12,573 nt of DNA from Sphingobacteriia bacterium. Lineage in GTDB: Bacteria; Bacteroidota; Bacteroidia; Chitinophagales; Chitinophagaceae. Position 1 is the first letter of the stretch. Each line of letters starts with the position of its first letter. The position numbers and the translations under genes were made by a program. The stretch covers positions 1 through 12,573 of the forward strand of contig RDYY01000015.1 in assembly GCA_004293505.1 (NCBI GenBank), written 5' to 3'. The notes under the pieces were generated by a model. That model saw only the letters and a program-made list of their open reading frames with translations. It made no database searches and was not told the DNA's origin. Below are positions 1-7,322 of the stretch, in pieces.

Positions 1-10
1 CAAAAAATAA

Positions 11-41
11 TTTGGTTGTCTCCCCCAAATAGGTAATTTAG
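11..41 (+). promoter_or_regulatory. Possible Bacteroidota-type promoter for radA
   Basis: A TTTG (11-14) is followed after 19 bases by TAATTTAG (34-41), which matches the Bacteroidota -33/-7 consensus TTTG-N19-21-TAnnTTTG at all but one base of the -7 box. It would give an untranslated leader of roughly 90 bases before the radA ATG at 141. Such short motifs arise by chance, so this rests on spacing and position alone. Confidence 0.35.
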
Positions 42-140
42 TGGTAGAATTTAATGGGTTAGTAAGTAAAGGGGTCAACAGCAGTGTTGGCCCTTTTGCG
101 TTTCTTGGAAAGCCCCTACAGCATTGAATTAGCGCCTATC

Positions 141-1520
141 ATGAGCAAAACAAAATCAGCCTTTTTTTGCACCCGTTGCGGCCATGAATCGCCCAAATGG
201 CTGGGCAAATGTCCGGCCTGCAATGAGTGGAATACTTTCACCGAAGAACTGGTCCAAAAATCGGGAGGAGCCAAGGTGACAACCCTGTGGGACAACTATG
301 GCAACCAACCCAAAAACAACCAAGCTGTTCGCTTGGATGCGGTCTCTACCACACCAGAAAAACGCATACCTACCAGTGACACAGAATTGGACCGTGTCTT
401 GGGTGGTGGATTGGTGCCCGGCAGTTTGGTCTTGGTAGCAGGTGAACCTGGCATTGGCAAAAGCACTTTGTTTTTGCAACAAGGTTTGCGCCTTAAAAAT
501 TTGCGCGTGCTCTACATCAGTGGAGAAGAAAGTGCCCAACAAATTCGCATGCGGGCCGATCGCTTACAAGCCACGCACGATCAATTTTATTTGCTGACCG
601 AAACCGATGCCCAGGTTATTTTTAAAAACATCAAAGAGCTGGAACCCGAATTGGTGATTGTGGATTCTATCCAGACCATTCAATCCAACCTGATAGAATC
701 TGCTGCGGGAACCGTAACACAAATTCGAGAGTGCACCGCGCAGTTTCAACGCTTTGCCAAAGACACCAATACCCCTGTTTTTTTGATTGGTCACATCACC
801 AAAGATGGCAGCATTGCTGGGCCCAAAATCTTAGAACACATGGTAGACACGGTCTTGCAATTTGAAGGAGACCGTCATTATGCTTACCGCATTTTGCGCA
901 CCCTCAAAAACCGGTTTGGCAGCACCGCCGAGCTGGGCATTTATGAGATGGAAGGCAATGGCATGCGGGCAGTGACCAACCCATCAGAAATCCTGATTGC
1001 CCAAAGGGATGAGGTCCTGAGCGGCAGTGCCATAGCGGCTTCCATGGAAGGGATGCGTCCCTTGTTGATAGAAGTACAAGCTTTGGTAACGCCCAGTGTG
1101 TATGGCACCCCGCAAAGAACAGTAACGGGTTTTGATTTGCGTCGCTTGCAATTGCTCTTGGCCGTTTTGGAAAAAAGAGGTGGCTTTCAATTTGGTCTCA
1201 AAGATGTGTTTGTGAACATTGCGGGGGGCATCAAACCCGAAGATCCTTCCATTGATTTGGCGGTGATCTGTGCCCTGCTCTCCTCTTATGAAGACATGCC
1301 CCTGACACCCACCATTTGCTTTGCGGGTGAAATAGGTTTGAATGGCGAGATCCGTGCTGTAAACCGCATTGAACAACGCATAGCAGAAGCTGAAAAATTG
1401 GGCTTCGAAAAAATTATCGTCTCGGCTTACAACAAAAAAGGTTTGCAAAACAAAGACTTGTCCATTCAAGTATTGCCCATGTCAAAAGTGGAAGAAGTGT
1501 ACCAAGCTTTGTTTGGGTAA
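141..1520 (+). CDS. radA: DNA repair protein RadA (Sms)
   Basis: RadA is a RecA-like, hexameric DNA motor that drives branch migration and extends recombination intermediates; it acts in the cytoplasm in repair and, in transformable bacteria, in natural transformation. The 459-residue product has the full family layout and usual length. An N-terminal zinc finger has C10, C13, C24 and C27. The RecA-like ATPase core has the Walker A GEPGIGKST (101-109), a Walker B ending in D175 (LVIVD), and the RadA-specific KNRFG motif (256-260). A C-terminal Lon-protease-like domain follows (about 285-459); the segment around DPSIDLAV (368-375) lacks the Lon catalytic serine, as is normal for RadA. I chose ATG 141 because the zinc finger follows it directly as in other RadA proteins; an in-frame GTG at 84 would add 19 unconserved residues. 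There is no clear ribosome-binding site, which is common in this phylum. comF follows on the same strand after 129 bases. Confidence 0.97.
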   Translation: MSKTKSAFFCTRCGHESPKWLGKCPACNEWNTFTEELVQKSGGAKVTTLWDNYGNQPKNNQAVRLDAVSTTPEKRIPTSDTELDRVLGGGLVPGSLVLVAGEPGIGKSTLFLQQGLRLKNLRVLYISGEESAQQIRMRADRLQATHDQFYLLTETDAQVIFKNIKELEPELVIVDSIQTIQSNLIESAAGTVTQIRECTAQFQRFAKDTNTPVFLIGHITKDGSIAGPKILEHMVDTVLQFEGDRHYAYRILRTLKNRFGSTAELGIYEMEGNGMRAVTNPSEILIAQRDEVLSGSAIAASMEGMRPLLIEVQALVTPSVYGTPQRTVTGFDLRRLQLLLAVLEKRGGFQFGLKDVFVNIAGGIKPEDPSIDLAVICALLSSYEDMPLTPTICFAGEIGLNGEIRAVNRIEQRIAEAEKLGFEKIIVSAYNKKGLQNKDLSIQVLPMSKVEEVYQALFG

Positions 1521-1649
1521 GCTGCTCCCCAATAAGGCCTTGCTACCAAATAAATTGGTCTCCTCCATTTCAACACCATCCCGTCAAATACCAATTGATC
1601 TTGCGCAGAACTACTGATGAAAAATGGGTAGCACAACTGAGATTTGTGC

Positions 1650-2348
1650 ATGGCATTTGCGCTTTCTCCTTGGCAAGATTTGAGTCGGTTGTTTTTTCCT
1701 CACCACTGTTTGTCTTGTGGTGCAGACCATTTGACATCCAAGGCCATGTTGTGCGTGGATTGCGTTTCACTTTTGCCCCAAACAGGATTTTTTGACCAAG
1801 TAGACAACCCAACTGAAAAAACATTTTGGGGCAGGATTCCATTGCAAGCTGGGGCCGCTTTGTACTACTATAGCCCGGGCAGTTTGTTGCAAGAAATCCT
1901 GCACCGCTTAAAATACCACCACCAACCCCAATGGGGGCATTTTTTGGGAAGGGCCATGGGCAGGGCTTTGGCCGATGCACCCCGCTTTGCGGGGGTGGAC
2001 CTCTTGGTGCCAGTACCCCTCCACCCCGACAAAGAAAAACAAAGGGGGTATAACCAAGCTTTTTGTTTGGCAGAAGGAATTGCCCTCACATGGCAGAAAA
2101 CCATTTTGGCAAATGCCTTGGTAAGGCCCCGAAGCGGCAAGAGCCAAACCAAGGAAAACCGCCTGACCCGGTGGGAGCAAATGCAAAACAGTTTTTCGCT
2201 GGGTAAAACCAAAGGATTGGAGGGCAAGCATGTTTTGTTGGTAGATGATGTGCTGACCACAGGAGCCACGCTGGAAGCCTGTGCCAAAGCCTTGCTAAGG
2301 GTTCCGGGGCTGCAGCTGTCTTTGGCCACAGCGGGCTATTCGGACTAG
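1650..2348 (+). CDS. comF: ComF family protein (phosphoribosyltransferase-like competence protein)
   Basis: ComF-family proteins are needed for natural DNA uptake in several bacteria and act on the cytoplasmic side on incoming single-stranded DNA; their biochemical activity is poorly defined. The 232-residue product has the family's two parts: an N-terminal zinc-binding module with C20, C23, C35 and C38 (CLSC and CVDC pairs), and a type I phosphoribosyltransferase domain. The latter carries RGYNQA (132-137) and the PRPP-binding loop VLLVDDVLTTGAT (195-207), including the two acidic residues D199 and D200. The start is ATG 1650; a TTG two codons earlier (1644) is possible. The 129-base gap after radA (1521-1649) has no terminator or RNA that I can recognise. 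A GAGATTTG sequence (1639-1646), one base off the -7 consensus, lies just before the ATG but has no matching -33 box. The radA-comF adjacency fits a role in recombination or transformation, but that is inference. Confidence 0.93.
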   Translation: MAFALSPWQDLSRLFFPHHCLSCGADHLTSKAMLCVDCVSLLPQTGFFDQVDNPTEKTFWGRIPLQAGAALYYYSPGSLLQEILHRLKYHHQPQWGHFLGRAMGRALADAPRFAGVDLLVPVPLHPDKEKQRGYNQAFCLAEGIALTWQKTILANALVRPRSGKSQTKENRLTRWEQMQNSFSLGKTKGLEGKHVLLVDDVLTTGATLEACAKALLRVPGLQLSLATAGYSD

Positions 2349-2393
2349 GCCCAAACTTTCCTTAAATTGCATTGTTATTCAAAAAAAACAACC

Positions 2394-2924
2394 ATGAAAA
2401 TCTTGCTCAGTTTGCTCAGTGTGGTGGTATTGTCTTCTTTTCGTCCGCCCATCAGCAGCATCCACGCTTTTAAAGTAAAATCCATTGAAGGCAAAAACAT
2501 TGACTTCTCTTCCTTCAAAGGCAAAAAAATCTTGGTGGTCAATACGGCGTCTAAATGTGGCTATACCCCCCAATACGACGCTTTACAAAAAGTATATGAC
2601 CAATACAAAGACAAAATGGTAGTAGTGGGTTTCCCTGCCAATAATTTTGGGGGACAAGAGCCCGGTTCCGATGCAGAGATCCAAGATTTTTGCAAAGCCC
2701 GTTTTGGCGTCACCTTTCCTTTGGCCAGCAAAGTGAGTGTAAAGGGCGATGACATGGCACCCATTTACAAATGGCTGACCAGCAAAGAACAAAATGGCGT
2801 GTTGGATGCAGACATTGCTTGGAATTTTGGCAAGTTTTTGTTGGATGAGAACGGAAAAGTATTGGCCTATTTCCCCAGCAAAGTAAAACCCGACAGCGAA
2901 GAGATATTAAAATACCTGAAATAA
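2394..2924 (+). CDS. Glutathione peroxidase family thiol peroxidase, exported
   Basis: This enzyme reduces hydrogen peroxide or organic hydroperoxides. The peroxidatic residue is a cysteine, C55 in NTASKCGYTP, not selenocysteine. The other catalytic residues of the family are present: Q88 (NNFGGQEPG), W143 and N144 (AWNFGKFL). A second cysteine, C100 in DFCKARFGVTFP, sits where thioredoxin-dependent members such as yeast Gpx3 have their resolving cysteine, so I infer thioredoxin-like reductants rather than glutathione. Residues 1-25 or so look like a Sec signal peptide: MK, then a hydrophobic run LLSLLSVVVLSS, with no lipobox. The enzyme is therefore probably periplasmic. Total length is 176 residues, about 155 when mature, normal for bacterial members. 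ATG 2394 was chosen over an upstream in-frame TTG (2367) because it directly precedes the signal peptide. The gene starts 45 bases after comF and ends in a hairpin terminator that includes its stop codon. Confidence 0.93.
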   Translation: MKILLSLLSVVVLSSFRPPISSIHAFKVKSIEGKNIDFSSFKGKKILVVNTASKCGYTPQYDALQKVYDQYKDKMVVVGFPANNFGGQEPGSDAEIQDFCKARFGVTFPLASKVSVKGDDMAPIYKWLTSKEQNGVLDADIAWNFGKFLLDENGKVLAYFPSKVKPDSEEILKYLK

Positions 2925-2941
2925 GGCTGGGGCCTTATTTT
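2919..2941 (+). terminator. Intrinsic terminator of the glutathione peroxidase gene
   Basis: A perfect 9-bp stem is formed by AAATAAGGC (2919-2927) and GCCTTATTT (2932-2940) around a TGGG loop. The second arm and the next base make a run of four T (2938-2941). The TAA stop codon of the peroxidase lies inside the first arm. The stem is only moderately GC-rich and the T-run is short, so termination may be partial. It ends just 8 bases before the holB ATG. Confidence 0.55.
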
Positions 2942-2943
2942 CG
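2936..2943 (+). promoter_or_regulatory. Possible -7 promoter box for holB
   Basis: TATTTTCG matches the Bacteroidota -7 consensus TAnnTTTG at all but one base and is followed by only six bases before the holB ATG at 2950. It overlaps the T-tract of the preceding terminator. No convincing TTTG lies 19-21 bases upstream, so the call relies on the -7 match and on similarity to the TATTTTTGCGC boxes near mutL. Confidence 0.3.
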
Positions 2944-2949
2944 CGGTAG

Positions 2950-4149
2950 ATGGAGTTTTCACAATTGGTAGGGCAGGAGCAAACGGTGCACCGTCTAATA
3001 GAGATGGTCAAACAAAACCGTTTGGGCCATGCCCTGCTTTTTTTGGGCAAGGAAGGATCGGGTGCCCTGCCATTGGCCCTTTCCTTTGCCCAATATTTGG
3101 TTTCTTTTTCGCCCGATGCGCCCTTGGTAGAAGATTTGTTTGGGGGGATGTCGGCCCTGGAGCCGACTGGCGGCTTCAAAAGCCCGGCCGAGATTTATAC
3201 CACATCGGCCTACCAAAGGGCAGCCCAATTGCAGCACCCCGACTTACACTTTAGTTATCCGGTCATTCCCAAAAAATCGGGTGACAAGCCCACCAGCAGC
3301 GATTATGCCGCTGAATGGCGGGATTTTATCAAGACCTATCCTTACGGCAATGTCTACGATTGGATCCAAAGCCTGAATGCCGAAAACAAGCAAGGCAATA
3401 TCACCGCAGAAGAATGCAAGCGGATCTTTCATGAAATGAGCTTGAAAGCCTTTGAAAGCAAATACAAGATCTTGCTGATGTGGATGCCAGAATACCTGGC
3501 CAAGGAGGGCAATAAACTATTGAAAATTTTAGAAGAGCCGCCGCCCAACACGGTGTTTTTGCTGGTGGCCGAATCAGAGGAACAGATCTTGCCCACCATC
3601 TTGAGCCGTTGTCAAATCATCCGGGTGCCTTTGCCAGATGACGCTGACATCCAAAAATCCTTGGTGGAAAAAGCGGGTGCCGATCCTGCTACAGCACAGC
3701 GGGTGGCAGTGATGGCCGAAGGCAATTACCGTGAGGCTTTGCAGATGCTGCAGCATGCCGAAGAAGACTGGCAAGAATTGCTAAAAGAGTGGTTGAATGC
3801 CAGTTTAAAAACTGGCCCCCAGGCCCAACTGAAATTAATAGAAGAATTGGCTCGCTTGGGCAGGGAAAAGCAAAAACAGTTCTTGCGGTATTTTAACCAC
3901 CTGTTGGAAACCAGTATTCGCTTGCGGGTCTTGGGCGACAAAGCCCCCGTTGTACCAGCAGCAGAGGCAGATTTTGCCGCTCGCCTCAACAAAATCAGTT
4001 CGGTGAGCCAGCAAGAAGCCATCATCAAAGAATTGGACAAAGCAGCTTACTACATCGAACGCAATGCCCACGCCAAAATGCTCTTCCTGTCCCTTACCAT
4101 TCGGCTTCGCCACATCATTCAGCACAAATCCCTAATTTTGGAAGATTAG
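2950..4149 (+). CDS. holB: DNA polymerase III delta-prime subunit (clamp loader)
   Basis: Delta-prime is the stator subunit of the clamp loader, which opens and loads the sliding clamp during replication. The 399-residue protein begins with the family's QLVGQEQTVHRL stretch and HALLFLG (27-33). It carries LLKILEEPPPNT (190-201) and the SRC motif (219-221), which in clamp loaders reaches into the ATP site of the neighbouring subunit. The Walker A position reads GKEGSGAL (33-40), without the GK[ST] needed to bind ATP; delta-prime is normally ATP-inactive, so this is compatible. The unusual point is the zinc module: most delta-prime proteins have four cysteines before the HPD motif (HPDLH, 96-100), but residues 50-95 contain none, and the whole protein has only C156 and C221. 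That region is instead a Gly/Pro/Ser-containing linker. The C-terminal helical domain (about 235-399) is present. It is followed 50 bases later by the PSP1-domain gene on the same strand. Confidence 0.92.
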   Translation: MEFSQLVGQEQTVHRLIEMVKQNRLGHALLFLGKEGSGALPLALSFAQYLVSFSPDAPLVEDLFGGMSALEPTGGFKSPAEIYTTSAYQRAAQLQHPDLHFSYPVIPKKSGDKPTSSDYAAEWRDFIKTYPYGNVYDWIQSLNAENKQGNITAEECKRIFHEMSLKAFESKYKILLMWMPEYLAKEGNKLLKILEEPPPNTVFLLVAESEEQILPTILSRCQIIRVPLPDDADIQKSLVEKAGADPATAQRVAVMAEGNYREALQMLQHAEEDWQELLKEWLNASLKTGPQAQLKLIEELARLGREKQKQFLRYFNHLLETSIRLRVLGDKAPVVPAAEADFAARLNKISSVSQQEAIIKELDKAAYYIERNAHAKMLFLSLTIRLRHIIQHKSLILED

Positions 4150-4199
4150 TGTGTAAGGACCTGTGCGAAACAAATTATTGACCGCTATACTTCAAGATA

Positions 4200-5537
4200 A
4201 TGGGATGTGGATCATGTGGGACCTCCAAACCGGGAGGCTGTAAAAACAATGGTGGGTGCAGTACGGGCGGTTGTAACCGCTTGAATGTGCACGATTGGTT
4301 GATGAATTTACCCTTCAGCGACCCAGAATCCACCTGTAAAGTGGTAGAAATCAGCTTTAAACAAGGCAGCCGGAAAGAATTTTTCCGGAACACCACTTTG
4401 CAATATTTTGACAAGGGCGACTATGTGACCGTTGAGGGGGTGAATGGTTTTGACGTGGGAGAAGTGAGCTTAACGGGTGAATTGGTGCGCTTGCAACTCA
4501 AGAAAAAATCGGTAGACGAGTTTAGTCCCGAGATCAAAAAAATCCTGCGCCGCAGCACCGACCGTGACATTGATAGCTTTAAGATCAGCAAAGACAGGGA
4601 AAAAGAAATCCTGGCCCGCAGCCGCGCCATCTCTCGCTCTTTGGGCTTGCAAATGAAAATCAGTGAAATTGAAATCCAGGCCGATGGAAAGAAGGGTACT
4701 TTTTTTTATACGGCCGATGACCGGGTGGATTTTCGCGAAATGATCAAAATTTTTGCCACCGATTTCAAGTTCAAAGTAGAAATGCGGCAAATTGGCATCC
4801 GCCAAGAAGCGGCCAAAGTAGGCGGTATTGGCTCTTGTGGCAGAGAACTCTGTTGCAGCACTTGGTTGCAAGATTTCAAGAGCGTGAACACCACAGCAGC
4901 CCGCTACCAAAACCTGTCCATCAACCAAACCAAGCTCAGCGGTCAATGTGGCCGACTCAAGTGTTGCTTGAATTACGAGCTAGATACTTACATGGATGCC
5001 TTGCAACAATTCCCTACCCATGCCGATCATTTGGACACGGTGATGGGAACGGCCCACCTCATCAAAAAAGATATTTTCAAAAACCTGATGTGGTATGTGT
5101 TGCCCAATAATTCCAAGCATTTTCCTTTGACCATTGACCGGGTCAAGGAAATCAAAGCCATGAACCGCGAAGGTCGAAAAGCAGAAGAATTACAAGCGGT
5201 TGACATAGCAGGTGCCAAACAAAAAGAAGCCGAATCTGCCCACGTTGAATTGGTGGGACAAATCAGTTTGCGCAGTTTGGAACGCAATGATCGCCGCCGC
5301 CGTGACCAGCAAAAGCAGGGGCCTTCCCGTGGCCCTCAAGGCCAGTCGGGTCAACAGGGTCAAAACCGTGGTGGGCAACAAGGTCAACCCAACAGGGGCA
5401 ACCCAAACAGGGGACCACAATCTCCCCGTGGGCCGCAACAAAAACCCCGTGGTCCTCGTCCGCCCCAAAATCGGCCCAACCGACCTGAAGGTGGGGAGCC
5501 CTCTAACAAACCCGCTGGAGGCGATCAACCCAACTGA
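4200..5537 (+). CDS. ricT: PSP1-domain protein, RicT/YaaT family
   Basis: Proteins of this family include Bacillus RicT (YaaT), part of an Fe-S-carrying complex that affects RNA processing and development; the role in Bacteroidota is not established. Three regions are visible in the 445 residues. The N-terminus is rich in Cys and Gly (C3, C6, C14, C20, C25). The core (about 45-340) holds the PSP1 C-terminal domain and the family's paired cysteine motifs, CGRELCC (213-219) and CGRLKCC (250-256), likely Fe-S or zinc ligands. A tail from about 363 to 445 is built almost only of Arg, Gly, Pro, Gln, Asn and Ser, with recurring RGP, NRG and QQGQ units, and is predicted to be disordered and RNA-binding-like. 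The start is ATG 4200, which preserves the MGCGSCG opening. The 50-base gap after holB shows no terminator, so co-transcription is plausible. The 3' end overlaps the convergent peptidase gene by 13 bases. Confidence 0.88.
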   Translation: MGCGSCGTSKPGGCKNNGGCSTGGCNRLNVHDWLMNLPFSDPESTCKVVEISFKQGSRKEFFRNTTLQYFDKGDYVTVEGVNGFDVGEVSLTGELVRLQLKKKSVDEFSPEIKKILRRSTDRDIDSFKISKDREKEILARSRAISRSLGLQMKISEIEIQADGKKGTFFYTADDRVDFREMIKIFATDFKFKVEMRQIGIRQEAAKVGGIGSCGRELCCSTWLQDFKSVNTTAARYQNLSINQTKLSGQCGRLKCCLNYELDTYMDALQQFPTHADHLDTVMGTAHLIKKDIFKNLMWYVLPNNSKHFPLTIDRVKEIKAMNREGRKAEELQAVDIAGAKQKEAESAHVELVGQISLRSLERNDRRRRDQQKQGPSRGPQGQSGQQGQNRGGQQGQPNRGNPNRGPQSPRGPQQKPRGPRPPQNRPNRPEGGEPSNKPAGGDQPN

Positions 5538-7246
5538 TCCATTTCGGCTTTTACAAAATCCATCAAGGTTTTGATGTGGGCGGGACTGAGGTCAAATTCT
5601 AATCCTGCTGCAGCATACAATTCCGGCAAGGTCTTGGTGCCTCCCAATTGCAATGCCTGCATGTAATTGTCCAAGGCTTTTGCGGGGTTTTCTTTGTACT
5701 GTTTCCACAAGCCAATGGCGCCCAATTGGGCAATGCCATACTCGATATAATAAAACGGCACTTCAAACAAATGAAGTTGTCGCTGCCAACCTATGCCGCG
5801 AAATTTTTCTAACCCTGTATAGTCGATGGCTTCCGTTGAAAATTCTTGCAGGATATGCATCCACGCTGCTTTTCTTTCTGCTAAGCTGTGCTGGGGATGC
5901 AAATAAACCCAGTGTTGAAAACGATCAATGATGGCGATCCAAGGGAAAATGGTAATGGTCCTTTCCAGTTGGTGAATTTTGGCGCGGCGCAATTGGGCAG
6001 GGTCGCTGAAAAAAGATTCCCAGTGGTGCATGCTAAAAAGTTCCATGGCCATGCTGGCTACTTCGGCCACTTCCATGGGGTATTCTTTAAAAGCACTCAG
6101 GGGCAAAGGATGGGCCAAAAAAGAATGAACGGCATGTCCCCCTTCGTGTACCATGGTGGTCACATCACTCATTTGTGAAGCGGCATTCATGAAAATAAAT
6201 GGGGCTCCACTTTCGGCCAAGGGGCAATTGTACCCACCGGGTGCTTTGCCTTTGCGGCTCTCCAAATCAAAATGTCCCATGTCTTTCATTTTGCGCAAAC
6301 AGTCGGCAAAAAAAGGATGGACTTGGTCAAAACAAGCGACCGACTTTTCATACAGGTCTTCCCCATTGGTAAAGGGTTTGAGGGGAGGAATACCCGCAGG
6401 TTCTGCTTCTGTATCCCAAGGGCGCAGGGAATCCAAACCCAGGTCTGCTTGTTTGCGGCGATAGATGTCGCCCACCAAGGGCAAGACGTGTTCTTTGACC
6501 GCGGCATGAAATTGAAAACAATCTTCAGGACCATAATCAAAGCGGCCCAATTCTTTGAATTTGTAATCACGGTAGTTTTCAAACCCAGCGTTGACGGCCA
6601 TTTCGTGGCGCTTGGTCACCAGGGTAGAAAAGAGCTCATCCAAAGGTGCTTCGTCTTGTAATCGCCTTTCTTGGATTTTGCGGTAAACCGATTCGCGCAA
6701 AGCACGGTCGGGGTTTTCCAAAAACTGCGCGGCTTGTTGCAGCGTGTATTCTCGGCCTTCTACTTCAATGGTCATTTTGCCAGCAATGCTGCCATACTGT
6801 TGTTGCAACACACTCAGCTCGGCTTGCAAAGGAATATTGGCCTCACGGAACAATTCAATGCTTTTGCGCACACTGCGCAAATACGTGTGGTAAAGGGCAG
6901 GGTCGAGGGAGGCCGTGAAAGGGCAGGCCACCAATTTTTTGTTCAGGGCGTCTGCAAAGGGTTGCAGCTGGGGTTGGATCTCCAAACAAAAAAAGTTAAA
7001 CGCTGCTTCCAAAGCAGGATCTGTGGTGTCGCAAGTCATGCGAATTTGGCGCCAGCAAGCGTCTTCACTTACCACGGCTTCTAATTCACTGAGGTCTTTT
7101 AACCATTGCTCCAGGGCTTCCAAGCTGTCCAATGGCCTGTCTTGCAGGGCCTGAAAATAAGGCGCCAAGCTGGGCCAGTCGGTGACCACAAAATCAGCAG
7201 GCAAAAAATGGCGGGGAAGTTTTTGGATATCGGCACTGGGCAACAT
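5525..7246 (-). CDS. M3 family zinc metallopeptidase (oligoendopeptidase F-like)
   Basis: This is a zinc-dependent endopeptidase of the M3 (thimet/PepF) family, which cleaves short peptides, generally in the cytoplasm during peptide turnover. The 573-residue product has the HExxH zinc site as HEGGH (H367, E368, H371) and a downstream glutamate in MEVAEVAS (E395, probably the third zinc ligand). It also has the tyrosine-rich FYYIEYGIAQLGA stretch (498-510) that lines the substrate site in this family. No signal peptide or membrane segment is visible. I chose ATG at 7246 because it places a normal short N-terminus before the first helix; an ATG at 7336 would extend the protein by 30 residues across the mutL promoter and into its start. 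Transcription is divergent from mutL, and the 3' end overlaps the PSP1-domain gene by 13 bases. The natural substrate cannot be deduced. Confidence 0.92.
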   Translation of the reverse strand: MLPSADIQKLPRHFLPADFVVTDWPSLAPYFQALQDRPLDSLEALEQWLKDLSELEAVVSEDACWRQIRMTCDTTDPALEAAFNFFCLEIQPQLQPFADALNKKLVACPFTASLDPALYHTYLRSVRKSIELFREANIPLQAELSVLQQQYGSIAGKMTIEVEGREYTLQQAAQFLENPDRALRESVYRKIQERRLQDEAPLDELFSTLVTKRHEMAVNAGFENYRDYKFKELGRFDYGPEDCFQFHAAVKEHVLPLVGDIYRRKQADLGLDSLRPWDTEAEPAGIPPLKPFTNGEDLYEKSVACFDQVHPFFADCLRKMKDMGHFDLESRKGKAPGGYNCPLAESGAPFIFMNAASQMSDVTTMVHEGGHAVHSFLAHPLPLSAFKEYPMEVAEVASMAMELFSMHHWESFFSDPAQLRRAKIHQLERTITIFPWIAIIDRFQHWVYLHPQHSLAERKAAWMHILQEFSTEAIDYTGLEKFRGIGWQRQLHLFEVPFYYIEYGIAQLGAIGLWKQYKENPAKALDNYMQALQLGGTKTLPELYAAAGLEFDLSPAHIKTLMDFVKAEMDQLG

Positions 7247-7260
7247 GGTCAAGTTTTGCG

Positions 7261-7268
7261 CAAAAATA
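7261..7268 (-). promoter_or_regulatory. -7 promoter box for the M3 peptidase gene
   Basis: On the - strand this reads TATTTTTG, a perfect match to TAnnTTTG, followed by 14 bases to the peptidase ATG (7246). Extended by GCG C it is identical over 11 bases to the box in front of mutL. No clear TTTG lies 19-21 bases upstream. Confidence 0.5.
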
Positions 7269-7310
7269 GGGGTTGCGGCTTTGCCACTGGCTGTTCTGGT
7301 GCAGGAACTG

Positions 7311-7318
7311 TATTTTTG
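7311..7318 (+). promoter_or_regulatory. -7 promoter box for mutL
   Basis: TATTTTTG matches TAnnTTTG perfectly and ends only four bases before the proposed GTG start of mutL (7323). The nearest TTTG upstream (7280-7283) is 27 bases away, longer than the usual 19-21, so the -33 element is weak or absent. With a start point 4-7 bases after the box, the message would be leaderless or nearly so. Confidence 0.5.
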
Positions 7319-7322
7319 CGCG

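Noticed and set aside
84..140. Alternative GTG start extending RadA by 19 residues
   Set aside because: The extension shows no family similarity, and the zinc finger follows ATG 141 at the normal distance.
1521..1649. Possible small RNA or riboswitch between radA and comF
   Set aside because: Only weak 4-5 bp stems are visible, with no tRNA-like fold, recognisable riboswitch core or terminator.
2556..2560. Selenocysteine form of glutathione peroxidase
   Set aside because: The peroxidatic codon is TGT (cysteine), not an in-frame TGA.
3097..3240. Frameshift hiding the HolB zinc module
   Set aside because: Neither of the other two + frames over this stretch encodes paired cysteines, so a simple indel does not restore the motif.
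7182..7322. Open frame upstream of MutL that would add 47 residues
   Set aside because: It runs through the divergent promoter region and the start of the opposing peptidase gene, and MutL proteins begin a few residues before the IANQIAAGEV stretch, as with GTG 7323.
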